DNA from: Alnus glutinosa | Lineage: Eukaryota; Streptophyta; Magnoliopsida; Fagales; Betulaceae | NCBI RefSeq assembly: GCF_958979055.1 | Contig: NC_084886.1 | Location: 52,497,102 to 52,561,101 of the forward strand | Direction: 5' to 3' | Length of the DNA stretch: 64,000 nt | Part shown: positions 23,988-36,859 of the stretch, piece after piece | Layout of the letters: each line of letters opens with the position of its first letter | Position numbering within the stretch: the first letter of the stretch is position 1 | The notes under the pieces: generated by a model | The model's database searches: none | Seen by the model: the letters and a program-made list of their open reading frames with translations, nothing else | Told to the model about the DNA's origin: nothing | Program-made: the position numbers and the translations under genes

Positions 23988-24222
23988 TGACTGATCACTG
24001 ATCAGTACTATCTCTCTCTCTCTCTCTCACCTACAAATTCTCACACAATCTTTTTCTGCTCTTCTTGCTATAATTCTCAGCCCACAACTGGGGTGAGGTT
24101 AGAACTCAAAGGCAACAGACAGACGGAGAGAGGACAGCGCTGACTTTTGGTTCGGAGAAAAAATTTAGAAAGAGAGAGAAGGGAGAGGAGATGTTGGGGG
24201 CACTGACTTGGTAATTGTTAAT

Positions 24223-24230
24223 TATTTATA
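24223..24230 (-). promoter_or_regulatory. TATA box of the WRKY gene
   Basis: TATAAATA on the minus strand lies 236 bp upstream of the WRKY ATG. It predicts transcription starting near 24195 and a 5' UTR of about 200 nt that contains a GA/CT microsatellite (24010-24028). Confidence 0.55.
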
Positions 24231-24365
24231 AAAGGGAAGAAATAAATAATTGATCAAAATATTAAGAATCTATGAAAGAGAGAGAGAGAGAGGGGGGTGG
24301 GTTTTGCCGTTTAGAGGGTACGAGACACTTCTCTGTTTGAAACCCACTTGGGTTTAGCTTTTGCA

Positions 24366-24371
24366 TTGACT
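24366..24371 (+). promoter_or_regulatory. W-box TTGACT upstream of the WRKY gene
   Basis: TTGACT matches the TTGACY core bound by WRKY factors. A second TTGACT sits at 23987-23992, across the start codon. They are short motifs, so chance occurrence is possible; auto- or cross-regulation by WRKYs is the usual interpretation in this family. Confidence 0.35.
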
Positions 24372-26504
24372 TCATGAAAATGTCAAAGTGGGCCTAAAGC
24401 AAACAAAATTGAGGAGGGTTGGTTCCAGCTTCCAAAAAATGCCTCTGAAAATGGCTACTCATGCTTAACTATCTTTGTACTCGAAATCTGATTGGGGTGT
24501 TGTGTACACAAGTGGTTCTGCTACGCGCCTTGTGGAGGGCGTGAGTGCACGCACCTTGGTAAGAAGATGTGGGTGGCTGGGTGCATTGGCATGCCATGTC
24601 CTACAACTGGGCTACATTCCAATTTGTGTTTCAGGCACTCTTTTGCGGGACTGGGGCTGGTATAACATACTGGTTGGAATAAAGAAAAGGAGCTTAGGAA
24701 CAATGGAATCTCAAGCTTGTCCCACTCTCTTTATTTACCAATGGTACAAAACACTTACGGTTCACAATTTTTGGAAAAATCATCCTAGTCCCAACTAAGA
24801 TACTTAAAACATACTTATTGTGTGTTTGAGCATTGAGGGTACCACAACCCTCCTCGACGGCATTGAGGCGGGGCCACCTTGATGGAGTTTTTTTCATTAG
24901 GGTGGCCGACTACAATCCTTTAATGACATCAGGAGGACCACCTAGCCTTAACGGCATCAAGGCTATCTTGACAAAACTTTTATTAGGTGGTCGCAGCAAC
25001 AATCTTTAATAACGTTGGAGTCATCTTGATAAACTATATACAATGGTGGCCGGTGCAAATACCTTTAAAGCTTTTGTTGGGGGTGGTGGAGCACTCCCAT
25101 GGGTTGGTCGGTCAATCACGAGGGAGACAACCAATACTGTCTAGCAACGGGAAAAACAAAAAATTGATTTTTTTGAGAAATAAATTTAGGGTTAGGCCGG
25201 GATGAGTGTTTTAAAAAAATTGGTTGAAATATAATTCCGTTCCATTTGAGAAATTTGATAACTTATGTATTGTCACCCCAACGATTGAAAATAAATAGTC
25301 ATTCAATTCTAGTTTTTTGTATTCATGACTATACACATTTTTGTTCTTAGGTAATTATCATTTTAGTGTACCAAGCGTACACATGGTTTTAAATACTACT
25401 GGCTAGGTACAAGGCTGCAATGCTATTGCCTATTGGAATGAGTCTGCCGTCGAGGTTGGTTCAACTTTAATCTTCTTTTTAATTTAGCTTCTTAGTATTG
25501 AATAAGATCAAAGTTTTAGTGGGTTTCACTTCTTCTATTTTTAAGTTGATGAATAGATAATTGTAATGTTCAATTGATTGAAGGTAACAGTACTAGAAAA
25601 TTAATATTAAACCCATCAATGTGCGAAACCAACCTTTGATATTTAGAATTTTTTTTGTTTGAATAAATATTTTTTATTTCATTTATAAAGATTGAAATAA
25701 CTAGAGCATCAAAACTCTAAAGAAACAAAGTGAGAACCTTTGATGGTACGATTTCATGAATGCTCTCTAAAACACAATTTACTCATATCCGATTTGTGTC
25801 ATGTTTAACTCTCTATTTTGCAAAGCCTATGAACCGTCGAATTCACCCTTCTTTTTAGTATGACATACTTTTCAAGTTCCAACTCTGAAGCGTATGAATA
25901 AATGTTTTCACACCAATATAAATATATGTAATTTTATATAATAATTTCATATTTCAGGCAACCTATATATGCATGCATAAAGTTATCCAATGCATGGTTC
26001 AATAAATTTATATAGAGGAAATTATTTCACAAAATTATACTAAACTCCTCTTTGTTTTAAACACCGAACATTGTTAAAACATTGAATTCCATTAAATGAA
26101 TTAACAAATTTTTTTAGTGAACTTAAAAAATAAAAATTTGGTTAAAATGTGTAAGCAATTTTTTATTTTTAAAATTACAACGACTATGGATTTATTCTTA
26201 ATGACTCTTTTACTATTCTATGAAATTAAATAATTTCAGAGAGTTTTATTCCAACCCTTTAGACTATTTTAGTTCATTTTTCACAAATTTTATTATTCCT
26301 CGTTCAGTTTTAAATTTTTTGTTATATTTTGTTAAAATTAAACTCAAAATTTTGAAAGAATATTTTTCTTCCGATGATGGAGAATATCAATTTTGAAATT
26401 ATCATAAATCAGAAAGATCCTTTTTCCTGAACTTTTGGTGTGCAGGTGAACAAAATAATTCTTTTTTTTTTAGTATATTGAGGGTGATTGGTGAACGATA
26501 GAGA

Positions 26505-26645
26505 AATGCTTGGTTGTACACTCTCATCTCACTCCTATCCCACCTTTGCCTACTTGGACCAATAATATTGTTAAAAAAAATGGGTCCCACTACATTATTG
26601 GTCCAAGTAGACAAGAGTGGGATAGAAGAAAAATTAGTCTGAGAT
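26505..26645. mobile_element. MITE with long inverted arms
   Basis: Arms of about 36 bp (26533-26568 and 26591-26629) share CTATCCCAC, CTACTTGGACCAATAAT and its inverse around a short A-rich spacer. No coding sequence. Confidence 0.6.
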
Positions 26646-26715
26646 TAGTATCTATTTTTTAACAAAGAAAAATTTAGGATACTTTCCCGAGATCTCAAAG
26701 GAGATTAATATATTT

Positions 26716-26756
<41 letters not shown>

Positions 26757-27542
26757 GCGAGCTATAGTGGAGAGTAAACATGATTCGTGTACAGGAGCCG
26801 CCATGGGCGCTATTCGATCTGCATCTGCACAAAAGTTAATGGAGACTGTCTCTATCTCCGCCGTATGTGCGCCCCAGCTCCATTAAAACCCAATTCATCC
26901 ATCTTTTAAAAAAGTATATAAATCTATCTCATTTTTAAATTTATTATTATATTTAAAACTTAATTATATGGAAACTGATAAAACGTAATTAGGAAATGCA
27001 TTTCTAATATGTCCCATTTTTTAGCCAAAATAACAAAGTACAGGCTAAAATTGTTGGCAGAGTTTGAAAACGTTTTTTTGTTTTTTTAAAGGGGAAGGTA
27101 TTAACAAATAACTCTAATTACAAAATACTCAAAAAATTAAAAATTAAAAATATTTTTACTTTGTCACATTAGAACGTTTTTTCAAACAAAAACTAACAAA
27201 TATATCTTAAAAATAACGTTATCAAACGAGGCCGTTGTATTTTTTTTTTGAACATGTAGAAAGTTTGTTTTTTAATAGTATATAATAAATATATTCTTTT
27301 TAATATAATTTTCTTCTAATTTTTTTAATACTATTAAAATATATAATTTTATATACTAAAAAAATGCATGATAATTTTATAAATTGAGTTTTTTTTTTTT
27401 TCTAAAAAAGAAATGTAGAAACTTCACTTATATATACCCTCCGAACTATCAGCGTTTTAACAATCATAACTTTAAAATTTTAATATTTGCAAAGTCTATA
27501 TCCCAAGAATTTTTTCCTTTTGTTAAAATGTCTAAAATGCCT

Positions 27543-27585
<43 letters not shown>

Positions 27586-28275
27586 CAAAATTCCTGAGGG
27601 TCTCGTGAGCCATGGCCATGTGGGTGAGAGTCGTAAAACAATCGCTTCTCAAATAGCAATACTACTAAAATAACACACAGTTAATCTCTTTCTAATCCAA
27701 TGCAACCCATAAATAAGGCGAGGGCTTCTCGGGGCTGCACTGCGTGGTGACGATGGAACCGTGACCATCCGATCCTCCAACCTATGTTGCAAGCCATATC
27801 ATTGTGTTTTACGGGCCCCACAACACACCCACAAAGAGACAGAGAGGGAAAGAAAATTGTTCCTATATTAGTTGCCTTGTAAAACAAGTTTGTGTTTGCT
27901 TTTGATTTTATTGGTGAAGAATCTTGAGCCATTAAAAATGGGTGCTTTTAATTTTGATTTTTTTAAAGTTGCTTTTTACGTGAGAATCTTTTTATATATA
28001 TATTTTTTACGGTGGGTGATTTGGTGGGAATGTGTGAAAGTGAAAGTGAAAGTGAAGTTTGGTGAGTTTGAAGGTGTTCATCTTTTCTTTTGGATGAGAG
28101 GTAATTAGGTTGGTGAAGGACCAGAAACAAATGGGTATCAACTGTCAACTATCAACTATCAAGGGAGATGTTTTGAAACCGTTCTTAACTCAACTATTTT
28201 CTGTTTTTTTAGTCTATTCATGTTTGGCTCCTTCCCGAATTTCTTTTCAACCCAACTCACATTGTTTTCAACTCA

Positions 28276-28339
<64 letters not shown>

Positions 28340-29067
28340 CTAAAAAAAAAACGAAAAAAAACATTAAAAAAAAAAACACAGGGGGTGGAGAAAAGTTAAA
28401 AACATATATTTTTTAAAAATATATTTATATTAAATATATACTCAATTTACTTCATCTTCCCAAACATAATTTATACTCTCTTTTTTTTCCTTGGGATTAA
28501 TTCAAAATTTTGAGAAAAGTTAAAAACAATACAAAACAAAACAAAAACTCGCACACCCAAATGTCCTTAACGTATTTTCCATGAAGGCAAACCACCATAG
28601 ACAAAGATTATTTAAAATTGGGAATCTTTGTTGTTATTTTTGTCCTTCTTCTTCATTTTATTTTATTTTATTTTTTTCTAAGTATATGAGAGATTTTTTT
28701 CTGTTTGGACAGGAGAGCTCCCTTATTATTATTCATGTTCCCTTTTTTTAGCAGAAAATTCGAATTCGATTACTACCGATATTAATTGCATGTAGAGCTC
28801 GATAAAATGAGTGGTAGGAACATCATATGTCGGTTAAAGGGTCGAGTTTGGGACAAAATTTTGGATTAATTAGCTTTTTTTCTTCTAAATTAACTACCAT
28901 TGATTTACGCAATTTCCTCCTAAAATACCACTTGTCACATTTAACCGTTTTAAATCACCATTTTCTTGCAAAAATAAAATAAAATAAAAAGAACGTGAAA
29001 TGATGAAAATATCCTAATAGTTAAAAAGTTCAAAAAAAAGCCACGAAAATAAAAAATAGACTAATCT

Positions 29068-29114
<47 letters not shown>

Positions 29115-31004
29115 AATTGTGTTGTTTTAGGGTATTTTCGTCCTTTACATTTGAAAATTAAGAGAGTTGAATGTGACGTGGTAGTTTATGGGGCAATGTA
29201 TAAATAAGTGGTGGTTTAAGGAGGGAAAATGCATTAATCCAAATTTTTTGTTTGATGATTATCTTCTTTATATATATATACTCTTCTAAATCTAACTAGA
29301 GCATATTTGCAATAATATTTAACCATTTTTTGATTTTCCTTACCTTCTTCTTTTCTTTACTAGTTTCAGCATCGAAGAAGGTGGCTCCATCGGTACACCC
29401 AGCAAGCCCTCCCTTTGCTCGATCTCACTTTGTCTTCTTTGCAGAAGTCCTCCACCAGGTGGTTGGTGTGCAGTCAATTGTATCAACATATTTAAAATAC
29501 TTTTAATGATCAATTAGACAATCGCTAATTAATGATTTATATATAGAGGGTATTGAGTTGGGACGGTAAATATGCTCTTCGATTTTATTCTAGCTACCTT
29601 CGTTCGCTTGGATATATGCATGCATGGTAAGTTTCATTTAAAACATTTATGGTTTCCTCATGAGATTATTCTTTTAAAAAGACAAAAAGATCAGTATTAT
29701 GCATGGTAAAAATTTATTATGCATGAATTAATTATATGCAGAAAGAGAACAATTGAATTTATGAAACTTTATTTGAGGAGGCTCGAGTTTGGTAGCACTT
29801 TTAACCAGGGAGAAGTGCTTAATTTGGTATCAGAGACTTAAATATTATGAGCAAAAAGTATATAAGTCAAAACATTATTATAAAAAAAAAATAAAAAATA
29901 AAAAATAAACAAGTAATAATGATGGCTGCCAAAGTCATGCCAATCACCATTCTTAATCACTTTACTCGATTATTTATCAATAAAAAAGAGATTGGCGATA
30001 CGTACAATTGCCGACAATATTAGATTGTGCTAGATGAAAGATCGAAAAAGTTATTTAAGTGATTTTCTGGATTCACAAAAGCACATTAAAAGAATACGTT
30101 AATGCTAATCCCGATTAGTCTGGAGAAAGTTTTGATTGAGGCATTTGAAAATTTCTACGAAAAATTCGTATACCCTACTTAAAAGATAGAGAGACCAATT
30201 AAACTACGACGTTTATATTATATATAATAATATATATATATAGGTTCTCCAATATCGCTTTTCCGAAACCAAAGCATAAAAAGAGAATTAAGAAGAAAAA
30301 GATAACGCTTCTGGAAATAAGTATATCCGTACGTGATATTCTCTTTTTGCCTCGAACTTTTGCTTTAACTAATTAAGAAAAACTGTTTTTGTTTTTGATT
30401 TAGATTTATAAAACTATAAAACAGTGTTGATATATATATATATATATATATATAACATAAAAAATGAAAATTGTTTTTGTATTTTGAGGAGGGTTTTGTA
30501 TATATTTTAAGTTATTTGTTAATATATTTGTTTTTAGAACATAAAACAAAAATTAAAAATTAAAAATGTTAATGGCAAATCTTTCATGAGGATATATAAT
30601 TAATTGAACATATATATATATATATATACAATATGCATAAAACTCTTTATTGATACAATGAACCGATCGAGATGCATGGGTGCTTCTAAAGGAAGCTGAT
30701 CGATCAGTATTAAAATATGTAAATTGGGACCGCCACCACCACCTATAATGCAATGCCCTTTTTGTAGGGAGGGTCCAAAATTTCAGTTTGGGAATAAGAT
30801 CTTTGATTGATTATTATTCACGCCTTTTATCTCTAGCTAGTTGGTTGGTTTTCCCCAAGAAAAAGCCTAAATTCATTAGGAATAAGCTTTCCTCGATCTA
30901 ATACCGGTTTTGAGGGTTCTCATTCACATGCATGTATTTTTAACCTTAATTATGAACAATTTAAAATGCACGAGGCACTACAAAATTATTAATAAACTCT
31001 TTTT

Positions 31005-31290
31005 TTATTTTTTTTGAACAAGGGAAGAACCTTTATTATAATCTAAGACCCCTCACTATTAGATGAACCACCAAATCTCTCGGGATCCACTGACAGCAAG
31101 CTGGAGGAGATGAAGGGCCAACACGCGCCGGCAAGGGATCAGGAGCACTTGTTGGCACATGCACACCACGCTCCAGTGTACGGACAGTCGGGAAAAAACA
31201 CTCCTGGTTGCAGTAGAGGCAGTGTACGGACAGTCGGGAAAAAACACTCCTGGTTGCAGTAGAGGCGAAGGACGATGATCTATTCACATA
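31005..31290 (-). mobile_element. retroposon 3' fragment in reverse orientation, poly(A) at left
   Basis: The plus strand begins with a T-run then GAACAAGGGAAGAACCTTTA, i.e. on the minus strand a tail ending TTCCCTTGTTC plus poly(A). It is GC-richer than its surroundings and contains an exact 46-bp tandem duplication. No protein domain is recognisable. Confidence 0.4.
31175..31266. repeat. exact tandem duplication of 46 bp
   Basis: 31175-31220 and 31221-31266 are identical (each begins AGTGTACGGACAGTCGGG and ends TTGCAGTAGAGGC), which implies a recent duplication. Confidence 0.9.
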
Positions 31291-33710
31291 ACTATATATT
31301 AAGTTGGTCATGCGATTATTCAATTATATTGTTGTTATGGACTGAATGAGCTAGTCATATTGTGACATAAAACATGTGGATGATCTTCCGCATAATTATC
31401 TAAGTAACTTCGTAGAAAATTTGGTTATACTAAAATTAAGCATTTACATTCGGTTTAGTAAATTTTCTCAATTTTAGCTAAAACACATATTTTTCTATTT
31501 TAGCTACAAACTTTTTCAAAGTATACATGCTACATCTCATGCATGGACTATTTATTTTAGCTATCAACTTTTATTATTCCATTTAAAATTTATTTTTAAA
31601 AGCTTTCCTTATTATTTATTGAGAGAATAGTGAATGTTAGAGATTAAAATAATACTTTATTGTTACATTTGGTAAGTGAAGTACTCATCAAATGTTTCTC
31701 CAAATTATTGAGCCAGATACAGCTCATTTTGCTTTCATTTTAGCAATATCCCAGTTAGCCAAAACATTTGGCTAGCCGAATGAGAATGCTCTAAAAAAAA
31801 CTTTGGTTCTTTTTAGCACGACCAATTTAATTTAAATTGACATGACTTAGAAAAATGTTTGTTGAAATGGGATCTCATATTGGTAAGTTTCAACAAGGTA
31901 AAAAAAAAAAAAAATCAGATTAATAATCTGATTTAAATCATTCTTAATTATCACGTTATATATATACATTACTTTTAATTTTCATATATAAAAGGAATAT
32001 GATGTCCTAAACCCGAAAAGTTGCTAGGTCTGGACTCTAGACGATCTCCTCTCCTCATGACTTTCTAACCAAACCATACTCATTTGGTCTTCTTCAATTT
32101 GATAAGATTAGACAGATATAGACTTTGTCTCTAAAGGAGGCTTTAAAGGTGATGAAAGATATATATGCTCGTCATTATCATGCATGTAATCTTCCAAGAA
32201 CACATTTCCTTTTCTTTCGGCTTTCAGAAAGGGAGAGCGAGAGAGAGAGAGAGAGAGAGAGAAGTGGGTTTGGTAAGTTTGAGATCGAGCGTCTCCGAGG
32301 GAGAGGGGAGGGGGGGACACTTGCCACAATCTTTTCAGTGGAAAGGGCCACAACCGAGCTAGGAGATAAGAAGGCAACCGAACACCAAGAAACTGTCACC
32401 ACTACCACCACGTATGTCATTAATTCATTATATCTTTATTTTCTTCTTCCTCATGATTATCTAACTTTGTAGTAGCAGTATTCACTTTGCGACATTATTG
32501 GCCGGCCTCTGTTTGTGCCTCTTCCATCATCATATATTTTCGCGACTTTGTTACCAGAATTGGCATACCTGCTGAAGTACCCCACACTCTACGGTGCTGC
32601 GGTCAAGTTGTCACGTGTTGTGAATAGCTTGTTAGTGCAATGATCTCAATCAGTGAAGCTGCTGTTGTAACGTACTATATTATGGTCTCATTGAAAAAAA
32701 AATCTGTTCTTTTTGATAGTTTTGGATATGATTAATACACTGATTTAATTGTACTGCTTATGTTTAATTAGGTTTTTAATGCATTATCCATTTCAACCAA
32801 AAAGAAAAAAGAAAAATGCTGTACAAATTAAAAGAAAAAAAAAATGATAAAAAGTTCCTGAGAGTGCGTTGCATATATATATATATATATATATATCAAA
32901 TGCTTAATGTAAAGGCCCGTCACAGGCGCATGTTACATGTATATTTGTTATATATGGGAGCTTGCAAATAGTTCCTTACGAAATTTTTGCCAAATTTTTT
33001 TTTGTTAAAAGAAAAATGTCATTTTCCTCGAGTGAAAGAGTGGGTGAAAAATCATATATATGGGTTGCCCATTCCCTGGCTGGGTGGGGGCATCAAGAGC
33101 GCGCATGCGAAAAGCAAATGGCGCCACGCCGCCACGTTTCTCTTTCTGAAAGAATTCTGCTCATTCACAAGTACTTCCCGCTGCCTTCTCCGCTAACTGA
33201 TGCTTGCATCAATTCCAAACTGGGTTACTTTTGGTTTGAAGGTTTTGGTGACACCAGTAGCAAATCATAACTAGGTATTACAAACAACTAATTATGCTAG
33301 AACCTACATTTTTAACCTATAATATATTCTAATATGGCACTTTCGATCAATCTTTTAATTAATTTTTTTAATTTATTTAACAAGGATTGATAAAAAAAAA
33401 AAAAAAATTTGGTTTAAACCTTAATTCCTAACTAGCAGCAAAATGTGATAATTATAAAATAAAAATGTAATTTTTAACATTAATGATCATTACAAACACA
33501 TGCACATGCTCATCATTAATCAACAAGAAATTATATAATAGGATCTAGACTGGAATAAGGTATGGTATATACTATGTTCCTACCCGACCAGTAGTCAACA
33601 CATTGATTCTCCCGAAAACAATGCATGTTTGATGCACATATAATTTAAAAGTTAAAACACTTGTTGTAAGGTGCAGACTGTTACTAATCTTATGATACGC
33701 CTCCGAAAGA

Positions 33711-33860
33711 AGGTAAAAGTTCAAGTTAATTAAACAACTTTAACATGCAGTAAAATCACGATACAATTAAGGACTCCCCACTCCCCATTCCTCCAACAAA
33801 TCACTCCGCTTATATCCATGATTATAAATGCCCAACTACGCCCATAACAGCAGCTAGAAG
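33711..33860. repeat. segment resembling 41940-42080
   Basis: Shared ordered blocks with the region 3' of the Tic22-like gene: GTAAAA, CAAG, ACAACTTT, AGTAAAA, AATACAA/ATACAATTAAGGA and ATTCCTCCAA. It is a diverged duplicate; direction and function are unknown. Confidence 0.35.
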
Positions 33861-34937
33861 GGGGAAAAAAAAGTTCACTTATTTCACTAGTAACTAACGA
33901 GCTTGTAGGTGTCGAACGTACGTGGCTTGCCGATTCACAAGCTTGGCCAGTGGGCTGCCGACATGCTTCTTTCAGGAGCCATTCCTCCCGCAACCGTTTG
34001 CCTCCTCGAGCCATATTGGGGTAAAATTTCTGTTTTGGACTAAATTTCCTGCAATTGTTGATCGAAAATTACAGTTCAATTGGCACAGTTGTGAGGAATC
34101 TGATGGGCTCATGCATATGTCTAAACAGAACTTAAATTGTTTGAACACTTGCTCGAACATATGGCCCATCAAGTATTTCATACAGGGTCAGACAAGTGAT
34201 TGCAATTTGCAACCATTCCTCTGCCGAGCTAGGGTTCTACGTGTGAATTGTGAAGCTCAATTTTTAAACGGAACGGAAAAAAATCAGTCGTCAAAATGAG
34301 GGTTAGGTAGGCATGTCTCGCTTGATATATTTTGTGACCGAAGACAACAAAGTTAAGTGAGGCTTTTTTTTTAAAAAAAAAAATTATATATATTATTTTT
34401 ATTTAAAAATTAATTTTCTCATCTTTTGGGATACAAAATTATTGTCCTTTTAAATTCTAATTTGAATTTTGGTTATTTAATGCTCATCGCAAAGGCCTAA
34501 AAAATCTCTACCCATAAAATAATTAAATATTATTATTATTATTATTTTAATTCTCTCAATTATTTTCAAGAATAAAAGTATAAAACGTTTAAAGTTGGAA
34601 AATAAATTTTATTTGAGAATGTCTTTAATATTATTTGATTATTTTATTTAATACTATTAATTTTTTAAAACTTATTTCAAGAATGAAATGTCGGATATTT
34701 ATATGATATTAATGCCTTTTTAATCACTTATTACTATAATTAGGACGTTAATTAAAGAATGTTAACTATAATTAAGTTTTCAAATATTTTTTCATGAATA
34801 TTTTTTATTAATTGAGGGCCTTATTAAATTGAGGGTTTTAGGCGGCTGCCTAATTTTTTTCTACATAGAGCCAGCCATGTAGGTACTAGGTAGGCTTGGT
34901 CGATGGAGAACATATATTTGAGCCCATCAAATATGAG

Positions 34938-35122
34938 AAATAGTGAAATACTACATGTACTTAAGCTTTTACAAATGAAGTCTTATTAAGATGATGTGGG
35001 AATTATTTATTTATATTCATAACATTTTTTTTTATTAATTATTTTGATTATCTCTAATAATAAGCTAAATATCAATTAATAATGTTTCTTTTGTAAAAAT
35101 TTAATTACATATAGCATTTTCC
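34938..35122. mobile_element. MITE related to the 18427 element by its ends
   Basis: The left arm AATACTACATGTACTTAAGC then TTTTACAAATGAA matches the inverse of the right arm (AATGCTATATGTAATTAAAT then TTTTACAAAAGAA). The terminal motif and the TTTTACAAA block are shared with the TIRs at 18427 and 19212. Confidence 0.5.
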
Positions 35123-35461
35123 ATCAAATATTTAGGGTTTTTGAACTAATAGCACGTGCTATTATAAATTCTGAAAGCTTACCTCTTGAGCAATAAGGGA
35201 CATGCCCTCCAAATTCTTAAGCCAGAAGGATCTGACTTAAAAAATAACTACTTATGCAGAATCTCAAACTTTATTAAAATTACAATTAAACCCTATTAAA
35301 AAAAAAATTTCAACAAAATTTGAGTCATAAACAAATTGTACCTAAAAACTAAGGATACGCAAACAAATCTATCATAAATCAATCCAAGTAGCCGGAAGGA
35401 ACACTGCCATAAATACTTGTTTGTTTTTTCTTCCGGTTTGCTTTGCAAAACTTGTAGGTGT

Positions 35462-35540
35462 TGTTACCGAAAAGGCTGTTGAGCCGACAATTGCAGCTGT
35501 AGAAGCGACATGGGTTGCCCTAGTCGGTCTCAAAGTAATT
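35462..35540 (+). mobile_element. LINE RNase H sliver, copy at gene A
   Basis: Translation gives EPTIAAVEATWVALVGLK, like the P-(V/L)AEA-xAAL-xGLK segment of LINE RNase H domains. The same sliver recurs at 39788-39835 at the matching position beside the second LPHELYG gene, so it is part of the duplicated segment. Confidence 0.45.
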
Positions 35541-35923
35541 TTAAAATATTTATCTTTGAAAGGACACGATCTTACCTTCTGTTTGAGGGTTTTTTTTTTT
35601 TGGTATTATTATTATTATTAAGCTTAATGTAGTTTTTCAAGGTGAGAAATATATTAAATAATCAACATACAATGCTAAGAGATAGATATCATCAAGTGAA
35701 AGTAAACACTAATTTTTATTTTGTATTCTGGATATTCAATTATTTGGTCAAGACTTAAATACAACTGGATTAGCTTGATCCTCGCAAAAGAGTTGAGAGA
35801 AAAACAAAAGTACGTACAAAGATCAATCGTCATTCCGTCGCTACCCAATTAACAGACGTACTGAATGAGTGAATGGTTCAGTTTAGAAAGATGGTCGTTT
35901 TGGAACTCAAAAGATTTTCTGGT

Positions 35924-36451
35924 TCATAAAAAAAAAAAAGAAAAAAAAAAAGACAAGATTAAAAACGAAAACAAAAAACAAAAGAGCTTCCGCTTATTCT
36001 TGGTTGACTTGTGCTGTGATGCGTTGCTCTCTTCAAAACTATCGTGGGCGCTCTTTTGTGTCACTGATTCATGAGACGACTGATGTGGGATACTTTTCTC
36101 CGTACGATTGTGGCGATGGAAGAACTCATGCGGGAAAAAAATGGGTGGGTTGGAAGGATGGCCTTTGAGAGACTCAGAAAGCTGCTTCTTCATGGGTGTG
36201 TTATGCTGTGATCCGTTGCTATCTTCAGAGTTATCTTGGCCGTTCTTTCGCTCCATGCGGGGGATGACGCCGTAGAGTTCATGTGATAGAAGGATAGCTG
36301 CCGTGTGATTTGTCTCCCCACGACTGTAGAGGCCGTAAAGTTCGTGTGGGAGAAGGATAGGTAAGGGTTTTTTCAACCTGCGTGCGTTGGGACTGGAGAG
36401 TTGATGTGGGAGGAGATCAGATTTCATTGGAGAATCTGCCGAATCAGACAT
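35924..36451 (-). CDS. small LPHELYG-repeat protein A, unknown family
   Basis: The ORF has 175 codons plus stop. I do not recognise the family. From the ATG at 36451 the protein begins MSDSADSPMKSD. It carries three units with a period near 21 residues, headed LLPHQL, LLPHELYG and LLSHELYG, then a serine/asparagine-rich segment (NSEDSNGSQHNTP) and a fourth unit headed FFPHEFF, followed by a second copy of that segment (EESNASQHKS). The units are separated by basic stretches (RRLKK, RMERK). There is no signal peptide. The last 23 residues (Leu/Phe-rich) are translated from a poly-T/poly-C-rich tract and may be an artefact or a tail anchor. Reasons to take it as a gene: it has a paralogue at 40315-40695 with conserved reading frame, 5' UTR, TATA box and upstream sequence. 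Secreted-peptide precursor, nuclear protein or retained non-functional ORF are all possible. Confidence 0.6.
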   Translation of the reverse strand: MSDSADSPMKSDLLPHQLSSPNARRLKKPLPILLPHELYGLYSRGETNHTAAILLSHELYGVIPRMERKNGQDNSEDSNGSQHNTPMKKQLSESLKGHPSNPPIFFPHEFFHRHNRTEKSIPHQSSHESVTQKSAHDSFEESNASQHKSTKNKRKLFCFLFSFLILSFFFSFFFL

Positions 36452-36615
36452 CCTTCGCAAAATTGATTTTTTTTTTTTTCACTGTTGTCTTTCTTTGGTG
36501 GAACTTTTTGTCTTCTTCCTAGAAGAAAAAGAAGATGATGAATGATGATGCAGACTGCAGTTTAGGAAGAGCAGTATGCAAAGCTTGGAGTTGCTCTCTG
36601 AACTTAGGCGAAGGT

Positions 36616-36628
36616 TAATATATATAAT
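36616..36628 (-). promoter_or_regulatory. TATA box of LPHELYG gene A
   Basis: The minus strand reads TTATATATATTAACC, about 170 bp upstream of the ATG. The flanking block (TTATACC before it, CTTCG(C/A)CTAAG after it) is conserved in gene B. Confidence 0.55.
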
Positions 36629-36655
36629 AGGTATAAGAAATCCTGGAGATGTCGG

Positions 36656-36697
36656 AGATGGAGTTGGAGTTGGAGTTGGAGTCGGAGTCGGAGTCGG
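36656..36697. repeat. hexanucleotide microsatellite GGAGTT/GGAGTC in gene A promoter
   Basis: Consecutive GGAGTT and then GGAGTC units lie just upstream of the TATA box. A shorter GGAGTCGGAGTCGGA version is at 40881-40897 in the gene B promoter. Confidence 0.8.
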
Positions 36698-36799
36698 TTT
36701 TACGTTGAAGTACTGGCCTCAAAGAAAGAGCGTTTTTCCTTGTTGACGATGGATTACACCCTTTTTCCTTCAATTTTCTTATTTTGTTTTGTTTTACCG

Positions 36800-36855
36800 T
36801 GGGCCATATAGCCCATTGATCTTACGGGCGGGCAGCCACGCTTTGGGCAATTATA
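36800..36855. promoter_or_regulatory. conserved distal promoter block with TGGGCC/GCCCA motifs
   Basis: GTGGGCCATATAGCCCAT, then GATCTTAC, GCAGCCACGCTTTGGGC, is matched at 40908-40955 (GTGGGCTTTATAGCCCAT, GATCTTACAGCCACCTACGC, TTTGGGC). TGGGCY is the core of plant site II/TCP-bound elements. It marks the upstream limit of obvious similarity between the two LPHELYG loci. Confidence 0.5.
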
Positions 36856-36859
36856 ACTG

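Larger units (their letters stand above)
24400..33710. other. gene-poor AT-rich region
   Basis: More than 9 kb without a supportable gene. It contains TA microsatellites (26718-26753, 28281-28334, 30430-30454, about 32873-32894), homopolymers (A35 at 27548-27582, T38 at 29069-29106), a GA repeat (about 32232-32262), one MITE and one duplicated retroposon fragment listed separately. ORFs here are short, low-complexity or cross several repeats. Confidence 0.55.

Noticed and set aside
31175..31266. CRISPR-like direct repeats
   Set aside because: Two adjacent copies without spacers in a plant nuclear genome; a simple tandem duplication.
32125..32472. 115-codon ORF with Arg/Glu repeats
   Set aside because: Driven by a GA microsatellite; competing ORFs on the other strand and no domain.
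33730..34299. Overlapping 94- and 125-codon ORFs
   Set aside because: No recognisable domain, no splice or promoter support, and part of the region is a diverged duplicate.
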